From assembly GCF_900101675.1 (NCBI RefSeq), contig NZ_FNKG01000003.1, forward strand, positions 186,001-250,000: a stretch of 64,000 bases of DNA, in the 5' to 3' direction. Source of the stretch: Curtobacterium sp. UNCCL20. GTDB taxonomy: Bacteria; Actinomycetota; Actinomycetes; Actinomycetales; Microbacteriaceae. This document shows, piece by piece, positions 56,506 to 64,000 of this stretch. The notes under the pieces were generated by a model. The model saw only the letters and a list, made by a program, of their open reading frames with translations. It did not search any database and was not told where the DNA came from. Each line of letters opens with the position of its first letter. Position 1 is the first letter of the stretch. The translations under genes and the position numbers were made by a program.

Positions 56506-56769
56506 ATGGCGGCACTCACCGTGAGCGTCGTCTCGGCCGACCGCGAGGTCTGGTCGGGCGAGGCCACCATGGTCGTCGCTCGCACGACAGAGGGCCAGAT
56601 CGGCATCCTCGCGGGACACGAGCCGCTGCTCGCGACCCTCGCGCAGGGGCAGGTCCGCATCACCCGAGCCGACGGCTCGACGGTGGCGGCGGACGCCGAG
56701 GACGGCTTCCTGTCGGTCGAGCACGACACGGTCACGATTGTGGCGCGGCAGGCCGCGCTGGCGTCCTGA
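56506..56769 (+). CDS. atpC: F-type ATP synthase subunit epsilon, short form
   Basis: 87 residues containing only the beta-sandwich (TVSVVSADREVWSGEATMVV, GQIGILAGHEPLLATL, GFLSVEHDTVTIVA). The C-terminal two-helix hairpin that inhibits rotation in E. coli and Bacillus is missing. The ATG follows atpD by one base. Short epsilon forms occur in some actinobacteria. Confidence 0.93.
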   Translation: MAALTVSVVSADREVWSGEATMVVARTTEGQIGILAGHEPLLATLAQGQVRITRADGSTVAADAEDGFLSVEHDTVTIVARQAALAS

Positions 56770-57539
56770 CCGGACTGACCGTCCTCCTCCCGCCTTCGGA
56801 GACGAAGCGGGAGGGTGGGGACACGGAGCGCACGCTCGACCTGCGTGCGCTGTCGTTCCCGGAACTGGCCGACGAGCGGGCCGCGGTGATCACCGCGGCC
56901 CGCTCCGTCAGTTCCGAGGAGTCCACCGCTCGGACGGCTCTGAAGCTCGGTCCGAAGTCGATCGCCGAGCGGTTCCGCAACCTCTCGCTCGAGACCTCGG
57001 GCACGATGGCGGCGATCGACCGCTACACGGGCGTGCTCTACGATCCGCTGGGCGCTCCCGACGCGGACGCCGCGACGCGCACCTGGTGGTTCGAGCACGT
57101 CGTCGTGCAGTCCGCGATGTTCGGACCGATCGGCGGTGGTGACCCGGTGCCGGCGTACCGGTTGTCGCACGACTCGCGGCTCGGTTCCCTCCGGCTCGCG
57201 GCACACTGGCCCGCTCCGTCCTCGCGGGTCCTCGGGGAGCGCGTCGCGGGTGGCCTGGTGCTGGACCTCCGGTCGGAGGGGTACCGGCAGCTCGGACCCG
57301 TGCCCGGCGCGGTGGTGCCGCGGGTCGTGAGCGTCGACGGCAGTGGTCGCCGCAAGGCGCTCAACCACTGGAACAAGACGGCGAAGGGTCGCCTCGTTGG
57401 ACTGCTCGCGCGCACCGGCGCGGAGGTCTCGACGGTGGGGGAGCTGCTGTCCTGGGCGACCGCCAACGACGTGCGCTTCGAGGCGCACGACGACGGGTGG
57501 GACCTCGTGGCTGAGAGCCTGGAGCCGGTCGCCGCCTGA
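56766..57539 (+). CDS. yaaA: YaaA-family peroxide-stress protein, probable CTG start
   Basis: 257 residues from CTG 56766 (or 254 from CTG 56775). The family N-terminus is plain as TVLLPPSETKREGG, yet it lies upstream of every in-frame ATG, GTG and TTG. CTG 56766 shares CTGA with the atpC stop. The rest (LSFPELADERAAVITAA, GTMAAIDRYTGVLYD, NHWNKTAKGRLV) is the YaaA/DUF328 domain, which in E. coli lowers free iron and protects DNA from hydrogen peroxide. Confidence 0.9.
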   Translation: MTGLTVLLPPSETKREGGDTERTLDLRALSFPELADERAAVITAARSVSSEESTARTALKLGPKSIAERFRNLSLETSGTMAAIDRYTGVLYDPLGAPDADAATRTWWFEHVVVQSAMFGPIGGGDPVPAYRLSHDSRLGSLRLAAHWPAPSSRVLGERVAGGLVLDLRSEGYRQLGPVPGAVVPRVVSVDGSGRRKALNHWNKTAKGRLVGLLARTGAEVSTVGELLSWATANDVRFEAHDDGWDLVAESLEPVAA

Positions 57540-57603
57540 CCGGCGGTCCCGTTTCCTCCTCCACAGGGGCGGGCTGCTGGCGCGCGGTCCACAGATGGCC
57601 GGT

Positions 57604-57625
57604 CGACGGCGGCCTGGAGGCCCGT
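57604..57625 (+). repeat. CTGGAGGC half-site
   Basis: CGACGGCGGCCTGGAGGCCC in the 106-nt gap after yaaA; single half of the dispersed motif. Confidence 0.5.
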
Positions 57626-57645
57626 GGTGCGTTTCGCTGGCGTGC

Positions 57646-58203
57646 ATGATCCCCGTCACGACACGAACCCACCCCGCTGCCGGAGTCCGGTACCCGCGCG
57701 AGATCGCGGCCGCGATCACCCTCCCCGCCGCGTGCGCCGCGCTCGTCGCTCCCGGTGCCGACCCGCTTCCGCGCGCCGGTGCCGTCGCCGTGCTGACCGC
57801 GTGCGGCGCACTCGCCCCGCGGTTCACGCTGATCGCGTTCCTGGCCGATCCCGACCACCCCGATCCGCGGGCGCTGACAGCGTTCGACCCGTTCCACGAC
57901 CCGACGCCGCCCGCGCTGTCCGGCGCCGGTCCGGCGCCCGACCGTCCTCGGCTCCGCATCGCCGGTGACCGCCTCGCCGGCGCCTGGCAGTGGTGGCGTA
58001 CCGAGGACCCGTCCGCCGACACCGCCACCGGGGCAGCGGGTGCCCTCGCGATGGCGTCGTGGTGCGCCTGGGCGCTCGGATCGGCGGCGCGAGCTCAGAC
58101 CCGCGCGCAGTACGCGCTCGAGACCCGGTCCGACGACCCGCTCGCCGGGCTCGTGCTCCGTTCCGTCCGCGCGGGCAGCGCACCCTCGTGGGAGCGTCGA
58201 TGA
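57646..58203 (+). CDS. Hypothetical protein resembling the C-terminal part of DUF4192
   Basis: 185 residues. The last third (ALAMASWCAWALGSAARAQT, then LETRSDDPLAGLVLRSVRAG) resembles the C-terminal helices of actinobacterial DUF4192 proteins, which are usually about twice this long. The N-terminal half is Ala/Pro-rich. It may be a shortened member or only a look-alike. Ends 54 nt before the FHA gene. Confidence 0.55.
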   Translation: MIPVTTRTHPAAGVRYPREIAAAITLPAACAALVAPGADPLPRAGAVAVLTACGALAPRFTLIAFLADPDHPDPRALTAFDPFHDPTPPALSGAGPAPDRPRLRIAGDRLAGAWQWWRTEDPSADTATGAAGALAMASWCAWALGSAARAQTRAQYALETRSDDPLAGLVLRSVRAGSAPSWERR

Positions 58204-58257
58204 CGACCGGCGGACCGGATCGTCTACGGTGGTGTCGACCACGCTTGGAGGACTCGA

Positions 58258-59004
58258 GTGCGCGATGACGACATCGACGACACCGTCGTCCGTCGACCTC
58301 GTGCGTCGCTGTCCGGCGATCGCGTGAGCGACGCGCTCGACGACACCGTGATCCGTCCGGTACCGACATCGCCCGAGCAGGTGGACGGTCCGGATACCGA
58401 CGACACGGTGGTCGCTCGGACCGTCCCGCCCCGTCCAGAAGGCGACTCGCTGGACGACACGGTGGTGCGGCCCGTGAACCCGGCCACGGAGCGACCGGGC
58501 ACGGTCGTCGGAGCCGAGCCGGGCCTCCCGTCCGTCCCGTCGGTACCCATGACCCGGGTGCCCACGACCCGGGTCCCGTCCATCCGGATCGGCGAGCGGG
58601 TGCTGCGGCTGGACCGTCCCGTCATCATCGGCCGGCGCCCCGCACTGCCGCGGATCCTGCGGGGTCCCGTCCCGGAACTCGTGACCGTGCCCTCCGGCAG
58701 CGGCCAGGTCTCCTCGTCACACCTGCTGGTGCACGCCGAGGGCGAAGCCGCGGTCGTCGACGACCTCCGGTCCACCAACGGTACGGTCGTCCGTCCACCC
58801 GGCGCGGCCCCGTTCCGGATGCCCGCAGGTGCCTCCAACGTCGTGCTGACGGGTACGGTTGTCGAGATCGGTGACGGCAACGTCATCGAGGTCCTCTCGC
58901 CGCACCTCCGGGTCGCACCGGCGACGGAGGACCTCCCGCCACTTCCCCCGTGGCCCACCGAACCACCCACCGGCACGCCCCGAACCCCCAGAGAGCGATC
59001 CTGA
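58258..59004 (+). CDS. FHA-domain protein with four N-terminal DDTV motifs
   Basis: 248 residues. A disordered N-terminus carries DDTV(V/I) around T9, T30, T50 and T68, separated by Pro/Ser linkers. The FHA domain follows (about 108-220): RPVIIGRRPA, SSSHLLVHAEG and DLRSTNGTVV hold the usual Arg, Ser-His and Asn of phosphothreonine binding. C-terminus Pro-rich. GGAGG lies 7 nt before GTG. The next genes encode a PP2C phosphatase and a Ser/Thr kinase, so the repeated threonines are likely kinase sites. Confidence 0.85.
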   Translation: MRDDDIDDTVVRRPRASLSGDRVSDALDDTVIRPVPTSPEQVDGPDTDDTVVARTVPPRPEGDSLDDTVVRPVNPATERPGTVVGAEPGLPSVPSVPMTRVPTTRVPSIRIGERVLRLDRPVIIGRRPALPRILRGPVPELVTVPSGSGQVSSSHLLVHAEGEAAVVDDLRSTNGTVVRPPGAAPFRMPAGASNVVLTGTVVEIGDGNVIEVLSPHLRVAPATEDLPPLPPWPTEPPTGTPRTPRERS

Positions 59005-59007
59005 AAC

Positions 59008-59829
59008 GTGACCGAACTCGGCCGAGCAGCGACTGCGCACGCCATCGACGTCCCCGGTGCCGACGGCACCAACCTGACGCTGTCGTGGGGAGCGGCGACC
59101 GACGTGGGTCGGCGCCGTGACCACAACGAGGACAGCTACATCGTCGCGGCGCCGTTCTTCGTCGTCGCGGACGGCATGGGCGGCCACCTCGCGGGCGACC
59201 GTGCGAGCGACGCCGTGGTGCGGCGGCTCGAGCAGGCGACGGAGAGTCCGTTCACGACCCGACAGGCGATCCAGCGTGCGCTCCTCCTCGCGACCGCCGA
59301 CATCGAGCGTGCGGCCGGTGGCAACGCGATCGGTGCCGGCACCACGGTGACCGGCATCGCGCTCGTCGCGGCGCAGGGACAGCCGGCAGCGCTCGTCTTC
59401 AACGTGGGGGACTCACGCACCTACCGGATCGAGGACGGGGTGCTCCGCCGGGTCACGGTGGACCACTCGGTCGTGCAGGAGATGGTCGACGCCGGTCTCC
59501 TCCGTGCCGAGGACGCCGAACGACACCCGGACAGCAACGTCATCACGCGGGCCGTCGGTTTCGGCGAACCCCCGGAGCCGGACTGGTGGACGCTGCCCCT
59601 CCGCGCGGGAGACCGGTACATCGTCTGCTCCGACGGACTGACCAAGGAACTCGGCGACGCCGGCATCGGTCGGATCGCCGCCCGGGTGCCGGGCGCACAG
59701 GACCTCGCCGAGCGGCTCGTCGGCGACGCGGTCGTCGCCGGTGGCCGGGACAACGTGACGGTGGTCGTCCTGCAGGTCGACGAGGCACCGGACGACGGGG
59801 ACGTGGAAGACACGCTCCCGCGCCACTGA
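59008..59829 (+). CDS. PP2C-family Ser/Thr protein phosphatase
   Basis: 273 residues. Metal-binding aspartates in DHNEDSY, VVADGMGGH, CSDGLTKE and GGRDNVTVVVL; also GAGTTVTGIAL and FNVGDSRTYR. Expected to reverse the adjacent kinase. Its tail DVEDTLPRH resembles the DDTV motif of the FHA protein. Starts 3 nt after the FHA stop. Cytoplasmic; no membrane helix. Confidence 0.93.
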   Translation: MTELGRAATAHAIDVPGADGTNLTLSWGAATDVGRRRDHNEDSYIVAAPFFVVADGMGGHLAGDRASDAVVRRLEQATESPFTTRQAIQRALLLATADIERAAGGNAIGAGTTVTGIALVAAQGQPAALVFNVGDSRTYRIEDGVLRRVTVDHSVVQEMVDAGLLRAEDAERHPDSNVITRAVGFGEPPEPDWWTLPLRAGDRYIVCSDGLTKELGDAGIGRIAARVPGAQDLAERLVGDAVVAGGRDNVTVVVLQVDEAPDDGDVEDTLPRH

Positions 59830-59831
59830 CT

Positions 59832-59850
59832 GTCCCCCGAACTGGGGGAC
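59832..59850 (+). terminator. Hairpin GTCCCCC/GGGGGAC after the PP2C gene
   Basis: Perfect 7-bp GC-rich stem, 5-nt loop, no T-run. Directly after the phosphatase stop and before a separate promoter for the kinase. Confidence 0.5.
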
Positions 59851-59902
59851 CCCTGACCCTCCGCGTGCATCGGTGTGCGGAATGTCGGTCGCACACGGTT
59901 CG

Positions 59903-59908
59903 TACAAT
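59903..59908 (+). promoter_or_regulatory. Candidate -10 box TACAAT for the kinase gene
   Basis: Near-consensus TACAAT about 50 nt before the kinase ATG, leaving a leader that carries the GGAAGGGGAAG ribosome-binding site. GGAAT lies upstream (59879) and might be an ECF-type -35 element. Confidence 0.4.
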
Positions 59909-59958
59909 GGCAGGGCCGTGACGAGAGAGCTGGCCGCTCGGCCGGGAAGGGGAAGACG

Positions 59959-61371
59959 ATGGCGCGACGCCTGCCGTCCGACCCGCCGGTGATCGGCGGG
60001 TTCAGCCCCGTGCACGTGCTCGGCTCGGGTGGCTTCGCCGACGTCTTCCTGTACGAGCAGGACATGCCCCGACGGCAGGTCGCCGTGAAGGTGCTCCTCG
60101 ACGAAGTCGTCGACGACCGCGTCCGGCAGATGTTCCAGGCCGAGGCGAACCTGATGGCACGCCTCAGCACCCACCCCTCCATCCTCACCGTGTTCCAGGC
60201 GAGCGTTGCGTCGGACGGCCGGCCGTACCTCGTGATGGAACTCTGCTCGTCGTCACTCAGCGAGCGGTACCGGCGCGAACCGATCCCGGTGTCCGAGGTG
60301 CTGTCGGTCGGCATCCGGATCGGGTCGGCGCTCGAGACAGCGCACCGCGAAGGCGTCCTCCACCGCGACATCAAGCCGTCGAACATCCTGCTGACGGCGT
60401 ACGGCAACCCGGTGCTGTCGGACTTCGGGATCGCGGCGACCATCGGCGGGTCCGACCCGGACGAGCCCGTCGGCATGTCGATCCCGTGGTCCGCGCCGGA
60501 GGTCCTCATCGACGAGTCCCGCGGCACCATCCAGTCCGAGGTCTACTCGCTGGCGGCCACCGTCTACTCGCTCCTCGCCGGTCGCAGTCCGTTCGAGATC
60601 CGTGGTGGGAAGAACGGCGCGGCCGACCTGATGGGACGCATCGACAAGGGCGGGGTGAAGCCGACCGGGCGCACGGACGTCCCGCCGTCGCTCGAACGCC
60701 TGCTGGCCGCGGCGATGTCGCGCGGGGTCGCCGGACGCCCGTCGACCGTGATGGAGCTCGTCCGAGGCTTCCAGCAGGTCGAGGCAGAGCTCGGCATCCC
60801 GCAGACGTCGGCGGACGTGGCGGTGGAGGCCTGGGCGGTCGCGACACCGACGCCGTCCGGCGACCGCACGATGATCCGCGAACTCCAGCCACCGTCCCGC
60901 GTGGGCGCTCGGCGGCGCACGCGGAAGGCCGTGGTCGGTGGGTCGTCGGCCGCCGGGGCCCAGAGCGTCGGGACCGTCCACCGCACCGGCTCCGTGACGC
61001 GCCAGCGCCGACGGTCCCGGTCCACGCTCGTCTGGGCGACGTCGCTGACGGTCGTCGTGGTCGCTGCCCTCGCCATCGCCACCGTGATCGTCGTCGGGCG
61101 TCTGGGAGCCGGAGCGATCCCGGTGGTGTCCGACGTCCGTGCGGAGACGACCCCGGCCTCGGTGACGTTCACCTGGCCGGACCCCGGCCTCCGGAACGGC
61201 GACACCTACGTCATCTCGTCGAACGGCGCCTCGAGCCAGCAGACGGGCACGAGCTTCGTCGTCTCCGGCGACAAGGGCGACGAGGAGTGCATCGCCGTCG
61301 CCGTGAACCGCGACGGCAAGACCGGCGTCGCGAGCGCCCAGAAGTGCGCCACGATCGGGAGCACCGGGTGA
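59959..61371 (+). CDS. Transmembrane Ser/Thr protein kinase
   Basis: 470 residues. Kinase domain (about 14-270): glycine loop LGSGGFADVF, ATP lysine K44 in VAVKVLL, catalytic HRD at 135-137 in LHRDIKPSNILL, DFG at 155. Basic juxtamembrane linker, one helix (about 357-380; VWATSLTVVVVAALAIATVI), and an outer fibronectin-III-like domain with two late cysteines (EECIAVAVN, QKCATI). No PASTA repeats. The stop overlaps the large Ig-like gene (GTGA). Confidence 0.93.
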   Translation: MARRLPSDPPVIGGFSPVHVLGSGGFADVFLYEQDMPRRQVAVKVLLDEVVDDRVRQMFQAEANLMARLSTHPSILTVFQASVASDGRPYLVMELCSSSLSERYRREPIPVSEVLSVGIRIGSALETAHREGVLHRDIKPSNILLTAYGNPVLSDFGIAATIGGSDPDEPVGMSIPWSAPEVLIDESRGTIQSEVYSLAATVYSLLAGRSPFEIRGGKNGAADLMGRIDKGGVKPTGRTDVPPSLERLLAAAMSRGVAGRPSTVMELVRGFQQVEAELGIPQTSADVAVEAWAVATPTPSGDRTMIRELQPPSRVGARRRTRKAVVGGSSAAGAQSVGTVHRTGSVTRQRRRSRSTLVWATSLTVVVVAALAIATVIVVGRLGAGAIPVVSDVRAETTPASVTFTWPDPGLRNGDTYVISSNGASSQQTGTSFVVSGDKGDEECIAVAVNRDGKTGVASAQKCATIGSTG

Positions 61372-64000
61372 TCCGGGCCCTCCTCGCGAAGCACCGCTCC
61401 GCAGCGATCACGGTGGGTGCCTCGATCGTGGTCGGCGCGGTCGTCGCGACCGCGGCCATCGCGTCGACCGGGTACCACACGCAGCGCGTCGACCTCGGTG
61501 ACGGGACGGTCTGGGTGCCGTCCGCCGAGTACGGTGCCGTCGGCCGCGCGAACACCGGGGTGCTCCAGCTGAACACCGCGGTCGAGACCGCGAGCGACAG
61601 CCTGTCCGTCCTGCAGCGCGGGTCCACCGTCTACAGCGTCGACGAGACGAAGGGCACCGTCGCGAAGGTCGACGTCGCCGACGCCACCGTCGCCGACCCG
61701 GTCACCCTGCCGGCCGGGTCGCCGCAGGTGTTCTTCGCCGGGTCCACGGCCGTCATCGGCAACGGCGACACCGGCGAGGTCTGGGCGACCCCCGCCAAGG
61801 ACCTCGGCGAGTTCGACGCGTCGACGAAGGCCGACCTGACGCTCGGCGCCGACGCGGTGTTCGACGCCTCGGACAGCCACGTCGCCGTGTACTCGCCGAA
61901 GACCGGCACAGCGTCGCTCGTCGCCGTGGGCAGCTCGCTGTCGGTGGCCGAGCGGTGGACGGTCAAGATGAACCGGTCCGACGACTTCCAGGTGGCGTCG
62001 TTCGGCCGGCACGTGGCCGTCCTCGACCGGACCACGGGGGAGATCTCCGTCGACGGGGACACCGTCGACCTCGGCGACCGGGTCGGGTCGTCGCCGTCGC
62101 TCCAGCGGTCGACGGACGATGCTTCCGAGGTGGTCGTCGCCGGCACGGCCGGTCTCGTCCGGGTCTCGGCCTCCGGTGCCGTCACCACGACGGCGCTCCA
62201 GGTGTCCGGTCGCGCCGCACGGCCGACCGTCGTCGGTTCCTGCACCTACGCCGCGTGGGCCGGCGGGCAGGCGATGGACAGCTGCGAGGGCAAAGGGCTG
62301 CAGCGGCTCGCCGACACGGCAGGCACGGGCGACCTGCAGATCCTGCACAACGGCGAGACCGTCGTCGCCAACGACCCGCAGAGCGGTCGCTCCTGGGCGA
62401 TCGACCGGAGCGGCCAGGTCATCGACAACTGGGCCGACCTCATCAAGAAGGACGACGACCAGCAGCAGGAGCAGGTGTCCGACGACGACCCGGAGGTCGA
62501 GAAGGACCAGAAGCCGCCCGTCGCGGTCGACGACGACCTCGGCGCTCGTCCGGGACGCACCACGAGCCTCCCGGTCCTGCTCAACGACTACGACCCGAAC
62601 GGCGACCCGATCGTCATCAGTGAGGTCGGCACCGTCGCCGACGCCGTCGGCGACGTGGCGATCGTCGGCGACGGCCAGCGGTTGCAGATCACGCTGTCCG
62701 CCCGTGCCACCGGGACGGTCTCGTTCCCGTACACGATCACCGACGGCAACGGCGGATCGGACACCGCGACCGTCACGGTGACGGTCCGACCGGACTCCGT
62801 GAACGACGCACCGCGGCAGGTCCGCGACACCTCCGCCGACGTCGTGCAGAACGGCCACGTCGTGACCAACGTCCTCGGCGACTGGGTCGACCCGGACGGC
62901 GACCCCGTCTACCTGAAGTCCGCGACGGCGTCCGACGGCGACCGCGTCTCCACGACGCCCGACGGCCTCCTCGACTACCGCAACGCCAGCGCACGCACCG
63001 GCGACCGTGCCGTGCAGCTCGTCGTGAGCGACGGCCGTGACGACGGCCGCGGGTCGGTCGTGGTGCACGTCGCGAAACAGGGTGCTGTTCCGCTGTACGC
63101 CGATCCGTTCCCCGTGCAGGGGTACGCCGGCAAGGCGTTCACCGTGGACCCGCTCGAGCACGTCCGAGGCGGCAACGGCACCGTGACGCTCACCAGCGTG
63201 TCCTCGGCCACCGGACTGACGGTCACCCCGAGCTACGACGCCGGCACGTTCCGCGTGCAGGGCGCGAGCGCGGGCGACCACCAGCTCGAGTACACGGTCA
63301 CCGACGGCACCAAGACCTCGAGCGGCATCGTCCGGGTCACCGTCCTCGCGCCCCCGGACGCCTCGACCGCGCCGATCACCACCCCGAAGACGGTGTTCGT
63401 CAACACGCTCTCCACCAAGGACACCGACGTCACCGCGACCGACATCGACCCGGCCGGCGGCGTGCTCCTCGTGACCGCGCTGGACGGACCCGACCGGGGT
63501 TCGGGCGTGCAGGCGAGCATCCTCGACCAGCACACCGTCCGCGTCACGCTCACCGCGCCGCTCGACGGACCGGTGTCGTTCGGGTACACCGAGACGAACG
63601 GGCTGGCGTCCTCGACCGGCACCGTCACGGTCGTCGAGATCCCGAAGCCGGACCGCATCCAGCCGCCGGTCGCCCAGCCCGACACCGCGACGGTCCGCGT
63701 CGGCGACGTCGCGAACATCGACGTGCTCGACAACGACACGCAGCCCGAGGGGGAGCCCCTCACCCTGCAACCGGACCTCGTGCAGAACGTCCCGGGCGAC
63801 GGCGGCCTGCTCTTCGTCTCCGGTGACCACCTCCGGTACCTGGCCCCCACCACGCCGGGCAACTACACCGCCGTCTACCGGGTCGCCGGGCCCGACGGGC
63901 AGTACGCGGACGCGACGGTGTCGATCTCGGTCCGCGAGCAGGACGCGGCGACGAACAACCCGCCCGTTCCGCAGACGGTCACCGCGCGGGTGGTCGCGGG
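61368..64000 (+). CDS. Giant Ig/cadherin-like surface protein, 3' end missing
   Basis: 877 residues visible, still open at the window end. N-terminal signal anchor (AAITVGASIVVGAVVATAAI), a beta-propeller-like region with Ser/Thr/Asp-rich strands (about 45-370), an acidic/Gln linker (KKDDDQQQEQVSDDDPEVEK), and then repeated Ig-like domains marked by LLNDYDPNGDP, LGDWVDPDGDP and VLDNDTQPEGEP, which look calcium-binding. Translationally coupled to the kinase. Probably exported and displayed. Confidence 0.85.
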   Translation, partial: MIRALLAKHRSAAITVGASIVVGAVVATAAIASTGYHTQRVDLGDGTVWVPSAEYGAVGRANTGVLQLNTAVETASDSLSVLQRGSTVYSVDETKGTVAKVDVADATVADPVTLPAGSPQVFFAGSTAVIGNGDTGEVWATPAKDLGEFDASTKADLTLGADAVFDASDSHVAVYSPKTGTASLVAVGSSLSVAERWTVKMNRSDDFQVASFGRHVAVLDRTTGEISVDGDTVDLGDRVGSSPSLQRSTDDASEVVVAGTAGLVRVSASGAVTTTALQVSGRAARPTVVGSCTYAAWAGGQAMDSCEGKGLQRLADTAGTGDLQILHNGETVVANDPQSGRSWAIDRSGQVIDNWADLIKKDDDQQQEQVSDDDPEVEKDQKPPVAVDDDLGARPGRTTSLPVLLNDYDPNGDPIVISEVGTVADAVGDVAIVGDGQRLQITLSARATGTVSFPYTITDGNGGSDTATVTVTVRPDSVNDAPRQVRDTSADVVQNGHVVTNVLGDWVDPDGDPVYLKSATASDGDRVSTTPDGLLDYRNASARTGDRAVQLVVSDGRDDGRGSVVVHVAKQGAVPLYADPFPVQGYAGKAFTVDPLEHVRGGNGTVTLTSVSSATGLTVTPSYDAGTFRVQGASAGDHQLEYTVTDGTKTSSGIVRVTVLAPPDASTAPITTPKTVFVNTLSTKDTDVTATDIDPAGGVLLVTALDGPDRGSGVQASILDQHTVRVTLTAPLDGPVSFGYTETNGLASSTGTVTVVEIPKPDRIQPPVAQPDTATVRVGDVANIDVLDNDTQPEGEPLTLQPDLVQNVPGDGGLLFVSGDHLRYLAPTTPGNYTAVYRVAGPDGQYADATVSISVREQDAATNNPPVPQTVTARVVA

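Noticed and set aside
61206-63830. 874-codon minus-strand frame opposite the Ig-like gene
   Set aside because: The plus frame has signal anchor and repeated Ig motifs with correct coupling to the kinase; the minus frame shows no domain.

Overview
The window is about 64 kb of very GC-rich chromosome from a Gram-positive actinobacterium. The gene order argS, lysA, hom, thrC, thrB, rho, prfA, prmC, a YrdC/Sua5 gene, a WecA/MraY-like gene and the atp operon is typical of Actinobacteria. GTG starts are frequent, and many genes have a -10 hexamer 5 to 9 nt before the start codon, which suggests leaderless mRNAs. Overall composition fits the family Microbacteriaceae; Curtobacterium or a close relative is my best guess, not a demonstrated identity.

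Layout. 1-10.6 kb is accessory: a VOC protein and HxlR regulator, a lipoprotein, an acetyltransferase, a tiny membrane protein, a universal-stress/DUF308 pair, an NmrA-like and a DHFR-like protein, a CPBP protease with a two-component system, and an amidase. 10.9-16 kb is a complete oligopeptide-type ABC importer. 16-18.8 kb holds a hydrolase divergent from an iron-uptake pair (siderophore-interacting protein plus ABC ATPase) with a DtxR/IdeR-like box between them. 19-24.5 kb holds a small HExxH protein, a flavin disulfide reductase, a degenerate arginase-fold protein, a PspA/IM30 protein and a large TPM-domain membrane protein. 25-33.2 kb holds a phosphopantetheinyl transferase, a methionine aminopeptidase divergent from a small HTH regulator across a palindrome, an M1 aminopeptidase, a 1320-residue Pls-like synthetase and a Gfo/Idh oxidoreductase.

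33.2-57.5 kb is mostly housekeeping: tRNA-Arg(CCG), argS, lysA and the threonine genes, rho (with a long Q/N-rich insert), prfA-prmC, a YrdC protein, a polyprenyl-phosphate sugar-1-phosphate transferase, and the F-type ATP synthase genes followed by a YaaA homologue. 57.6-64 kb ends with a signalling group: an FHA protein carrying four DDTV motifs, a PP2C phosphatase, a transmembrane Ser/Thr kinase and the start of a very large Ig-like surface protein that runs off the end.

Intergenic DNA is rich in short palindromic and tandem repeats: a 77-bp tandem array, duplicated 19-bp perfect inverted repeats, a 25-bp inverted repeat, and a dispersed CGGCCTGGAGGC motif that also enters coding regions. 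Three genes (the iron ABC ATPase, atpB and yaaA) have no convincing ATG, GTG or TTG start and probably begin with CTG. I saw no CRISPR array, insertion sequence, rRNA or phage.
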